A stretch of DNA of 64,000 bases. Origin: DASXMT01 sp963812965. Lineage in GTDB: Bacteria; Actinomycetota; Acidimicrobiia; Acidimicrobiales; RAAP-2. Each line of letters opens with the position of its first letter. Positions within the stretch are counted from its first letter, which is position 1. The position numbers and the translations under genes were made by a program. The DNA lies in contig CAWEXG010000003.1 of NCBI GenBank assembly GCA_963812965.1, positions 62,001 through 126,000 of the forward strand, read 5' to 3'. Under the pieces are notes generated by a model, which did not search any database, was not told the origin of the DNA, and was given only the letters and a program-made list of their open reading frames with translations. Below, piece by piece: positions 1-7,273 of this stretch.

Positions 1-1581
1 CGCCACCGCCTGGAGCGTGGCCGGGTCAGAAGGTCGGGGTGCGTCCGGGGCGATGCTCGTCCAACCGGTGGCGATGGCACCCGAGGTGACCACGACCACG
101 TGATGCCCGTCACCGCGGACTCGGGCCACCTCAGCCGCCAGGTTGGCGATGGCATCGACGTCAGGGGTGCCGGCGGTGGTGGTGACCGACGACGAGCCGA
201 CCTTGACCACGACGGTGCGAGCGGTGGTCACGACCGACGTCCTTCGACGGCTGGGCGGATCACCGGTGAACTCGGGCTGGTCCCGGTACCAGACGAAGGA
301 CAGCTCGCCGATGTGCACCAGATCACCGTCCTTGGCGCCGGCCCGAGCCAACGAGCGATCGACGCCGAGACGGCGCAGGCGATCCTGGATATAGGCGGCG
401 GCCTCGTCGGTCGTGATGTCGTTCAGCGACACCGCCCGCTCGGCTTCCTTTCCCACCACGTCGAATACGCCGTCACTGACCTTGTTCACGACGATGCCGG
501 CAGGAAGCGGGCGGTGGACGACGATGGTCCCGTCCCCCTCGGTCACCGCGGCACGTGCCTCGGTGACCAGACGGGACAGCGCACCGAGCAGCTCGGGAAT
601 GCCCTGCCCAGTCACGGCCGAGATCAGCAGGTCGGGCATCAGTGTCTCGGTCTCGGGAGCACCGGTCGGTCTGGCCCCGGTCGTGAGGGGAAGCCCCGTA
701 CCGGTGCCACCACCTCCCACCACGTCGGCCTTCGAGCCGACGACGAACCGAGGACGGTCGAGGAGCTCGGGGCGGTAGCGGGCCAGCTCGTCGAGGAGGA
801 CCCGGCCTTGTTCTTCCGGCGTGACCCCAGTGACCGGCTCGAGCTCGAGCAGCATGAGCAGCACCCTGGCCCGGGTGACGTGTCGGAGAAAGCGGTGGCC
901 CAGCCCCTTGCCGTCGGCAGCTCCTTCCACCAGCCCGGGGATGTCGGCCACAGTGAAGTTGACGTCGTCGCTGGTACGGACCACGCCGAGGTGAGGCTCC
1001 AAAGTGGTGAAGGGGTAGTCAGCGATCTTCGGCTTCGCTGCCGAGATTCGGGAGATCAACGTGCTCTTTCCGACGTTCGGGAAGCCGACCAGTGCCACAT
1101 CGGCGACCAGTGCCAGCTCCAGGTCGTACCACTGCTCATGGCCCTTCTCGCCTTGCTCGGCGAACGCCGGCGCTCGACGCCGGTTGCTCAGGAACGACGC
1201 GTTCCCCCGTCCGCCGCGCCCACCTGCCGCCGCCAGCCACCGATCCCCCGGTCCGACCAGGTCGGCGAGGACGGTGCCGTCCGCGTCGGACGCCTTGGTG
1301 CCCACCGGGACCGGCACCTCGAGATCGCTGCCCCGGGCACCGTGCTTCTTCTTCCCGCCTCCGTGACCGCCGTTGCCGGCCCGACGGTGGGGATGATCCC
1401 GGAAACTCAGCAGGGAGGACTGGTTGGTCGTGGCCACCAACCAGACATCCCCTCCCCTGGCACCGTCGCCGCCGTCGGGGCCGCCCTTGTCCACGTGCGC
1501 TTCACGCCGGAACGAAACTGCGCCTGCCCCCCCGTCACCGGCCTTGACGTGGATCTGTACCTCATCGACGAAGCCGGACAT
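1..1581 (-). CDS. obg-proB: GTPase Obg fused in frame to the start of glutamate 5-kinase (ProB); partial
   Basis: The reading frame is open from an ATG at 1581 to the window edge (527 codons, no stop). Residues about 1-160 are the glycine-rich Obg fold. The G domain has G1 GFPNVGKST near residue 165, switch I YPFTTL, G3 DIPGLVEGA, a variant G4 (SKAD instead of NKxD), and G5 SAVTGQG. A C-terminal OCT domain runs to about residue 440. From about residue 451 the frame becomes the N-terminus of ProB: VVVKVGSSSV, then VVVVTSGAIATG. Obg is a ribosome-assembly and stress GTPase; ProB phosphorylates glutamate in proline synthesis. The genes are often adjacent, but here no stop separates them. A GTG at 231-229 (residue 451), with AAGGA eight bases upstream, could also start a free ProB. 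The Obg start has no clear Shine-Dalgarno sequence but sits 7 bases after a TAGAAT box. The domain calls are firm; whether one or two proteins are made is not known. Confidence 0.9.
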   Translation of the reverse strand, partial: MSGFVDEVQIHVKAGDGGAGAVSFRREAHVDKGGPDGGDGARGGDVWLVATTNQSSLLSFRDHPHRRAGNGGHGGGKKKHGARGSDLEVPVPVGTKASDADGTVLADLVGPGDRWLAAAGGRGGRGNASFLSNRRRAPAFAEQGEKGHEQWYDLELALVADVALVGFPNVGKSTLISRISAAKPKIADYPFTTLEPHLGVVRTSDDVNFTVADIPGLVEGAADGKGLGHRFLRHVTRARVLLMLLELEPVTGVTPEEQGRVLLDELARYRPELLDRPRFVVGSKADVVGGGGTGTGLPLTTGARPTGAPETETLMPDLLISAVTGQGIPELLGALSRLVTEARAAVTEGDGTIVVHRPLPAGIVVNKVSDGVFDVVGKEAERAVSLNDITTDEAAAYIQDRLRRLGVDRSLARAGAKDGDLVHIGELSFVWYRDQPEFTGDPPSRRRTSVVTTARTVVVKVGSSSVTTTAGTPDVDAIANLAAEVARVRGDGHHVVVVTSGAIATGWTSIAPDAPRPSDPATLQAVA

Positions 1582-1588
1582 CCTGTGG

Positions 1589-1594
1589 ATTCTA
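1589..1594 (-). promoter_or_regulatory. Candidate -10 box for a leaderless obg transcript
   Basis: TAGAAT on the minus strand ends 7 bases before the obg ATG, the spacing expected when transcription starts at the start codon itself. No convincing -35 hexamer and no Shine-Dalgarno sequence are visible. This would give obg its own promoter, apart from rplU-rpmA. Confidence 0.35.
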
Positions 1595-1848
1595 CTGATC
1601 GTGCAGTTGAGACCGTAGATACGGCGCCCGAGAGCAGCGCTGTCGCAGCCGTTCGATAGTGATGGATGGAGCGGAGGTCGACCCGATCGGTTGGCGATGC
1701 GCTCCGAATTGCAAGAGGAGCGGAGCCACCCTTTGGATCGTTCCGGAGCATCGCGGCTCCATTCGCGCCATGCTGAACTCCATCTCGGGAGCGGCGTCGG
1801 CTCGGTGGAAGGCGCCTGGACCCAGAGCGGGAACGAGGAGGCGGAGTT

Positions 1849-2289
1849 GTGTCCGGAACCGATGAGCAGAGAACCGGCGAACAGGAAGCAGACCGGAGCG
1901 ACGGTGCGGCACCAGCACCGGTCGACGCGCCGTTGATCGGTGCGCAGACGATCGAAGCACGAGTGAGGGTGTTGGAGCATGCCATGGACGCCGTGATCGC
2001 CGGCCAGGGAGCCGAGATCAGGACCAGGCGACTGGCCATCGTGGACGACGAGGGGCGGGAGCGGGTGATCGGTGCGGTGGTGCGAGACCAGGCAGAGCTC
2101 CGGGTCGACGCGCCGGCATCGGGGTGTGGGGAGCCGAGCTCTGTCGTCATGTACGCCTGCCCGGACGACGGCGACCTCGGCCCCAGCTGCGGCATCCAGA
2201 TCTGGGTGGGTGGCAACGCCATGGGCGGCGTCGACGCATGGCCGGGGAGCGACGGCACCTGGCAGCTCCACGTCAACCTGCCGACCTAG
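1849..2289 (+). CDS. Conserved hypothetical protein
   Basis: 146 residues from a GTG start with a GAGGAG ribosome-binding site about 8 bases upstream. No known domain is recognised. The first 30 residues are polar and probably disordered. The middle holds a segment reading RRLAIVDDEGRERVIG, followed by beta-rich sequence, and the C-terminus has PSCGIQIWVGGNAMGG and WQLHVNLPT, a pattern suggesting a small all-beta fold. There is no signal peptide or membrane segment. It lies on the plus strand against the surrounding ribosomal genes and reads away from obg. The good ribosome-binding site and coherent protein support a real gene; the function is unknown. Confidence 0.6.
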   Translation: MSGTDEQRTGEQEADRSDGAAPAPVDAPLIGAQTIEARVRVLEHAMDAVIAGQGAEIRTRRLAIVDDEGRERVIGAVVRDQAELRVDAPASGCGEPSSVVMYACPDDGDLGPSCGIQIWVGGNAMGGVDAWPGSDGTWQLHVNLPT

Positions 2290-2452
2290 AGGCCACCCCC
2301 GTATGCGGCAGCAATGGCCCGAGCGGTCCGAGCGGCAAAGCTGCCAAACGCGGGACAGTCGCCAAGAGCAAGCGCTTCGAGGCGCCCGCTCTCAGCCCGA
2401 TTTCGCTGCCCAGATGCTACGTATCAGTCTGTAGATTGCTCAGTAGCAGATA

Positions 2453-2686
2453 GTGCAGCGTGTCCCCATGGAGGGAGATTTACAGGCCCGGCTCGGGGAC
2501 AACCTGCGTGCGCTCCGAGAACGCAGCGGTACCTCGCAGGAGCAGTTCTCCGAGATGCTGGGGATCCACCGGACGTACCTGGGTGGGCTCGAGCGAGGGG
2601 AACGCAACGTAACGCTTCAGACGGTGGAGCGTCTGGCCGATCGGCTCGGAGTCGACCCGCACGACCTGTTGCGCATCCCAGGCTGA
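2453..2686 (+). CDS. Small Xre-family DNA-binding regulator
   Basis: Up to 77 residues, almost all a single HTH_3 (Cro/cI) domain: LGDNLRALRERSGTSQEQFS forms the first helices, then GIHRTYLGGLERGERN and VERLADRLGVDPHDLL. The GIHRTYLGGLERGERN type is common in stand-alone phage-like or controller regulators. No sensing domain is present. Two starts are possible, a GTG at 2453 and an ATG at 2468 (MEGD); neither has a clear ribosome-binding site. It converges on the tyrosine phosphatase gene (2724-3521), and no restriction or toxin gene is nearby. The family call is secure; the target is unknown. Confidence 0.75.
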   Translation: MQRVPMEGDLQARLGDNLRALRERSGTSQEQFSEMLGIHRTYLGGLERGERNVTLQTVERLADRLGVDPHDLLRIPG

Positions 2687-2723
2687 CAGCCGACGGCTCT
2701 CGGGTGCGATAAGAGAAGCCGCT

Positions 2724-3521
2724 TCAGGCGTCTTCGAGGAGCGTCGAGCGCAGCTGCTCCACTGGTCCGGACACCCCAAGGTGGTCCGCCAAGGCGTCGT
2801 AGCTGCCGTGCTCAGCCCGGACCTCATCGAGGAACTGGACCATGGTCTCGGGCACCACATGAAGGATCGCCGGTGCGAACCGTTCCACTGCGTCGACGGC
2901 CTCCGGGTACTCCGACTTCAGCTTGGCCATCAGATCGTCCATCGCCGAGGCCGATAGGGCATAGTCCTCGGCGATGACCTCATCGGGGACACCCAGGAAA
3001 GCCAAGATCAATGCCGACAGCACGCCCGTCCGGTCCTTGCCCGCGCTGCAGTGGATCACTGCCGGCAACGCATCGACCCCGGCCAAAATGGTGACAGCCT
3101 GGGTGAGTACCGCCGATCCCCCTGTCCGCATCTCGGAGTAGCGGGAGGCCACGAAGGAAGCCTCACCCCATGACGACAACTCCTCGACCGAAGGCAAGAC
3201 GTCGGTCAACGGCAGGTTGTAGTAGTGAACGGGAAGGGCGTCGACAGGGAAGGATCCCCGCTGCTCGACCTCGTCCTGGGTGCGCAGGTCGATGACCGTG
3301 GCCAACCCGAGACCGGTGAGCAGCGACCGATCGTCATCGCTCAGACTGCTGAGACCATCAGCTCGGAACAGTTGGCGCCAGCGCACTCGCCGGCCGTCCA
3401 CGGTCCGATAGCCACCCAGGTCGCGAAAGTTCACGCAGCCCTGGATCGGCATCTTGCGAACAGGTTCGCCAGCCAACGCACTCTCGGTCGACACCCCGCT
3501 CGAATGTTCGCTTCGACTCAT
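2724..3521 (-). CDS. Tyrosine/serine protein phosphatase (Y_phosphatase3 family)
   Basis: 265 residues. The P-loop HCSAGKDRTG at about residue 158 carries the catalytic Cys and Arg. The N-terminal INFRDLGGY-type motif (here VNFRDLGGYRTVDGRRV) and VIDLRTQDE are typical of the family that includes mycobacterial PtpB. The probable general acid lies in the YYNLPLTD loop. There is no signal peptide, so it is probably cytosolic unless exported like PtpB. It starts 30 bases downstream of rpmA on the same strand and may be co-transcribed. The biochemical class is clear; the physiological substrate (phosphoprotein or phospholipid) cannot be told. Confidence 0.88.
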   Translation of the reverse strand: MSRSEHSSGVSTESALAGEPVRKMPIQGCVNFRDLGGYRTVDGRRVRWRQLFRADGLSSLSDDDRSLLTGLGLATVIDLRTQDEVEQRGSFPVDALPVHYYNLPLTDVLPSVEELSSWGEASFVASRYSEMRTGGSAVLTQAVTILAGVDALPAVIHCSAGKDRTGVLSALILAFLGVPDEVIAEDYALSASAMDDLMAKLKSEYPEAVDAVERFAPAILHVVPETMVQFLDEVRAEHGSYDALADHLGVSGPVEQLRSTLLEDA

Positions 3522-3551
3522 GGCCGGAGCGTACCGTTCCGGTGGTGCGGT

Positions 3552-3806
3552 TCAGTCTGCAGTGATGACGTCAACCAGTTTGCGACCCTTGCGATGGCCG
3601 AACTGCACGGTGCCATCGACCATGGCGAACAGGGTGTCGTCGCCGCCCTTGCCCACGTTGATCCCGGGGTGGAACTTGGTCCCTCGCTGGCGCACGATGA
3701 TGGCTCCAGCCTGGACCGATGTGCCGCCGAAGGTCTTCACGCCCAGACGCTGAGCGTTCGAATCTCGTCCGTTTCGGGTGGAACCGCCACCCTTAGTCTT
3801 CGACAT
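3552..3806 (-). CDS. rpmA: 50S ribosomal protein L27
   Basis: 84 residues, the usual length. The N-terminal [21 protein letters not shown] tail reaches the peptidyl-transferase centre in other bacteria. [19 protein letters not shown] and the [14 protein letters not shown] core follow. It lies 34 bases after rplU, in the standard rplU-rpmA order. In most actinobacteria obg follows directly; here a phosphatase, an Xre gene and a hypothetical gene intervene. Confidence 0.97.
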   Translation of the reverse strand: MSKTKGGGSTRNGRDSNAQRLGVKTFGGTSVQAGAIIVRQRGTKFHPGINVGKGGDDTLFAMVDGTVQFGHRKGRKLVDVITAD

Positions 3807-3840
3807 CTGGTTGACTCCTTCTGGTCCCTCGACGAGCTGG

Positions 3841-4155
3841 TCAGCTCGACGACGAGATCGAGGTGATCTCGATCGTCGAGTAACGCTGTCTGTGACCCCA
3901 ACGCTTCGACTGGTTCGACTTGTTCTTGTACGTGTAGCCCCGGATCTTCGGCCCGAGCTCCTCCCCGACCACCTGGGCGGTGACCGAGGAGCCGGCCAGT
4001 GCCTGCGGCGTGGCCAGGACGGTATCGCCGTCGACCAGCAGCACCGGGGTGAACGCCACCTCGGCGCCGAGAGACTCCCCCAGCAGTTCGACCCGGAGCT
4101 GCTGGCCCTGGGTCACTCGCTCCTGCTTTCCTCCGGTCTGGATCACGGCATACAT
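3841..4155 (-). CDS. rplU: 50S ribosomal protein L21
   Basis: 104 residues. It starts [20 protein letters not shown], the classic L21 opening, and ends with the conserved [14 protein letters not shown] region. L21 binds 23S rRNA near L20 in the large subunit. It starts 63 bases after the stop of the RNase E/G gene and precedes rpmA, so the three probably share a transcript. Confidence 0.97.
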   Translation of the reverse strand: MYAVIQTGGKQERVTQGQQLRVELLGESLGAEVAFTPVLLVDGDTVLATPQALAGSSVTAQVVGEELGPKIRGYTYKNKSNQSKRWGHRQRYSTIEITSISSSS

Positions 4156-4218
4156 AAGGGGGACACTCTACCAGCTCAGAAGGAACGACGAGCCCGGACA
4201 ACCTCTCCGTCGAGCCTC

Positions 4219-6351
4219 TTACAGCTCGGCATCGTCGAACACGATGCCCCGACCGTCACAGATCTCACACGTCGTGGACAACGACTCGATGAGCCCCTCC
4301 GACACCCGTTTCCTGGTCATCTCCACCAAGCCCAGCTCCGAGATGTCGAACACCTGGGTACGGGTCTTGTCCCTGGCCAAAGCGGAACGCAGTGCGCTCG
4401 ATACCTTGTTCCGGTTCTCCCGGACCTCCATATCGATGAAGTCGATGACGATGATCCCCCCGATATCCCGAAGCCGGAGCTGCCGAGCCACTTCTTCGGC
4501 CGCCTCCAGGTTGTTGCGGTACACCGTCTCCTCGAGGTTGGTCTTCCCGACGTTCTTCCCGGTATTGACGTCGATCACGGTCAACGCCTCGGTGCGGTCG
4601 ATCACCAACGACCCCCCCGAGGGGAGGTAGACCTTGCGGTCGAGAGCCTTGTGCAGCTGCTCGTGCACGTGGAAACGCTCGAAGACGGGCAGCGGCTCCT
4701 CACCACGGTCGTAGTACTCGACCCGGTCGACCAGCTCGGGGTTGACGGCGTTGACGTAGTCCCGGACCTTCTCGAAGAGCGCCAGGTCGTCGATGACCAC
4801 GCCGCGGTACTCACGGTTGAGCTCCTCCCGGATGACCCGCACAGCGATATCCGGCTCCTGGTAGAGCAGGGTCGGTCCGGACCCCTTGAGCGCATCGGCG
4901 GCAATGCCCTCCCACTCGGAGACCAGGCGCTCGACATCGTGGCGCAGCTCGTCCTCGCTGGCACCAGCCGCTGCCGTGCGAACGATCAGGCCGTGACCGG
5001 TGGGACGGACCGCATCGACGATCCGGCGAAGGCGCTTCCGCTCACCGTCATCGAGCCGTTTGGAGATCCCGAACGCAGCGGAGTTGGGGACCAGCACCAC
5101 GAAGCGACCGGGTAACGACACCTCCTGGGTCAGCCGAGCACCTTTGGCACCGATCGGGTTCTTGGTCACCTGGCACAAGATGGTCTGGCCGGGACGGAGC
5201 ACCTCCTCGATCCGGGGCTGTCTCGAAGCACCCGACTCGATGTCGTCGGTGTCGTAACGAACGTCGCCGCGGTAGAGCACAGCGTTCTTCGGCGTACCGA
5301 TGTCGATGAACGCCGCCTCCATTCCCGGAAGCACGTTCTGGACCCGGCCGCGATAGATGTTGCCGTCGATCTGTGTGTCGTCGTCGGACACGCGCGATAC
5401 GTAGTGCTCAACCAGCGTCCGACCTTCGAGCAGCGCGATCTGGGTCATGTGCGGCTGCACATGAACAGCGATCATGTAGCGCCCGACCGCTTTACCGCGA
5501 CGCTCCCGGCCACCACGCCGGTTGGAGGAACGGGGGCTGTCTACGGCATCGTCGTCCTTCGACACCAGCTGGCTCTTCGGGGTTGCCGTCCTCTGTTCTC
5601 CTGCCACATCGGCTCTTCGCTCCGGGTCCTGTGTGGCCCCTTGACGGGCCTCGCCCGTGCGCCCCTCACCGCCAGAACCTCCGGTCCCGCTCCGGCCCGA
5701 GCGACGACCGTTCCCCGGTCGAGTGCCACCGGTGGGTGAGGACGCCGGTGCCGCCACGATCGGGGCGGCACGGCGGGTGTCCCCGATCTTGGGTCGGGGC
5801 GCCGGCACGGTCCTCGCTCCGGGTCCGGCCCCATCTCCCACTCCGTTCGGACCGGCAGATGGCAAGACGACAGAGGACGAGGCAGCAGAGGACAGGGGTG
5901 CATCGACAGCAGGCGCGTCCCCGTGTCCACTTCCCGGCGGTACAGCCGGATCCTCCGCGCCATCCTTCAGGCTGCTCGATCCCTCGTGGCCTTCGCCCCC
6001 GCCGCCTCCGGTCCCACCCCCGCTGCGGCCACGGCCTCTCCCACCCCGCGACCCGCGGCGCCGACGGTTCTGACCGGTCCTCGGCGCCTGGGGCGTAGAG
6101 CCGGCTTCACTGCTGTCGGCCGTACTGGCGGCCTCGCTGCCACCGGGTTCACTGGCAGCACTGCCAGCCTCTGACTGGTTCTCTCCGGCATCCCCAGCCT
6201 GATCGGGTTGCCTTCTTCGAATCAGATCGGGCCGTGCAGTGTTATCCGTTCCCGTCGGCTCGACGACGGCGTCCTGGTCGATGGGCGCGATCGATGACGC
6301 AGGTGTCTCCACCGACGTCTCGACCGGCTGCCCGGTCGGTGCTTCTGACAT
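4219..6351 (-). CDS. rne: Ribonuclease E/G
   Basis: 710 residues. The first 290 or so are a low-complexity Ala/Gly/Arg/Ser-rich region with RRRGSRGGRGRGR-type RNA-binding stretches, predicted disordered. The catalytic core starts near MIAVHVQPHMTQIALLEG. The S1 insertion holds IYRGRVQNVLPGMEAAFIDIG, the 5'-sensor/RNase H-like part follows, and the catalytic acidic segments are LTVIDVNTGKN and IIVIDFIDM. The C-terminal CEICDGRGI is the Zn-link-type cysteine pair. The N-terminal placement of the disordered arm, rather than C-terminal, is usual in actinobacterial RNase E/G. Function: endonucleolytic mRNA decay and rRNA processing. It lies 21 bases downstream of the DUF2344 gene and just upstream of rplU. 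Confidence 0.95.
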   Translation of the reverse strand: MSEAPTGQPVETSVETPASSIAPIDQDAVVEPTGTDNTARPDLIRRRQPDQAGDAGENQSEAGSAASEPGGSEAASTADSSEAGSTPQAPRTGQNRRRRGSRGGRGRGRSGGGTGGGGGEGHEGSSSLKDGAEDPAVPPGSGHGDAPAVDAPLSSAASSSVVLPSAGPNGVGDGAGPGARTVPAPRPKIGDTRRAAPIVAAPASSPTGGTRPGNGRRSGRSGTGGSGGEGRTGEARQGATQDPERRADVAGEQRTATPKSQLVSKDDDAVDSPRSSNRRGGRERRGKAVGRYMIAVHVQPHMTQIALLEGRTLVEHYVSRVSDDDTQIDGNIYRGRVQNVLPGMEAAFIDIGTPKNAVLYRGDVRYDTDDIESGASRQPRIEEVLRPGQTILCQVTKNPIGAKGARLTQEVSLPGRFVVLVPNSAAFGISKRLDDGERKRLRRIVDAVRPTGHGLIVRTAAAGASEDELRHDVERLVSEWEGIAADALKGSGPTLLYQEPDIAVRVIREELNREYRGVVIDDLALFEKVRDYVNAVNPELVDRVEYYDRGEEPLPVFERFHVHEQLHKALDRKVYLPSGGSLVIDRTEALTVIDVNTGKNVGKTNLEETVYRNNLEAAEEVARQLRLRDIGGIIVIDFIDMEVRENRNKVSSALRSALARDKTRTQVFDISELGLVEMTRKRVSEGLIESLSTTCEICDGRGIVFDDAEL

Positions 6352-6372
6352 CGAATTCCCTTCTCATACTGT

Positions 6373-7272
6373 TCACGATGCACGCTCATCTGCGTGCACG
6401 GCGCGGTCCGGCTCCCAGCGGGCTCCTCGAAATGCAAGGGGTTCCCATCGGGCGCCATCGCGCTCGATCCACTGTTGCGTCCTACAGGCCCGGTCGAGGA
6501 CCGGCACGGTGCCGATCTCGTCCTGGCCGATCCCGTCATTATCCAACCCACTGTTCGATCCACTGTTGTTCACACTTGAAGACGAACCCACGGCCATGAG
6601 GCCAGACAACAGTTCTGGCGGCCTGACACCGCGTGGCTGGGTGGCCAGCTCGGCGTAGATTCCCACGCTGGGACCGGTACTGCTCCGCACGTCCGGTCGA
6701 GGACCGGCAAACCTCACGTCCTGCCCGAGCGACTCGAGCATCTGCTCATACTCGTTCCCATCGGGCACCGCCAACGCCAGTACCGATGGACGGAGGTCGT
6801 CGTCCTCCTCCCGTCCCTTGCGCTCCCGGCGAATCGGGACCACCGACGCCGCCAGCAACGTATCCGCCCGCTCGGCCAAACGCTCCCGGGTCACCCCCGT
6901 GAAGCTCATCAACCACGAGCAGGATGTCACCTGTTGTTGGAGCGATCCAATCGAGCGGTCGACCACCGCCACCTCCTGTACCGTCATCCCGTCTGGGAGC
7001 AAAGGCGTGAGCCGTTCTGGCAACGCATCCACGTCCACGACCGCCGTCTCCTGGGATTCGGGGTCGAGCGCCACATCCAGGTACTCCGCCACCGACTCGC
7101 AACACGTAGGGAGCGCCAGACCGAAGCTGAGCTGAGGACGAGGAGAGAAGCCCCCGGTGTAGGCGAGCGGAAGACGTGCCCTCCGTAGCGCTCGCTCCCA
7201 CATCCGCGCCACGTCCCGTTGGCTGGTGAAGCGCACCTTTCCCACTTTCGAGAAGCGGAACCGGATACGCAT
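6373..7272 (-). CDS. TIGR03936-type (DUF2344) radical-SAM-associated protein
   Basis: About 299 residues from the ATG at 7272, one base after the stop of the upstream radical SAM gene, so translation is coupled. The N-terminal MRIRFRFSKVGKVRFTSQRD, MWERALRRARLPLAYTGGFSPRP and LSFGLALPTC are hallmarks of DUF2344, a family found next to or fused with TIGR03960 radical SAM proteins and near rne-rplU-rpmA. Its activity is not established. The C-terminal 90 residues are poorly conserved-looking and polar, and end with a duplicated ARWEP phrase. A longer in-frame start at 7323 would lie inside the upstream gene and is rejected. Confidence 0.85.
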   Translation of the reverse strand: MRIRFRFSKVGKVRFTSQRDVARMWERALRRARLPLAYTGGFSPRPQLSFGLALPTCCESVAEYLDVALDPESQETAVVDVDALPERLTPLLPDGMTVQEVAVVDRSIGSLQQQVTSCSWLMSFTGVTRERLAERADTLLAASVVPIRRERKGREEDDDLRPSVLALAVPDGNEYEQMLESLGQDVRFAGPRPDVRSSTGPSVGIYAELATQPRGVRPPELLSGLMAVGSSSSVNNSGSNSGLDNDGIGQDEIGTVPVLDRACRTQQWIERDGARWEPLAFRGARWEPDRAVHADERAS

Positions 7273-7273
7273 C

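Noticed and set aside
100..1659. Long plus-strand ORF of 519 codons
   Set aside because: It is antisense to obg-proB, whose frame carries clear GTPase and kinase motifs; the plus-strand protein has no domain character.
2453..3521. Xre gene plus phosphatase as a toxin-antitoxin pair
   Set aside because: They are convergent, not an operon, and the phosphatase is a normal Y_phosphatase3 enzyme.
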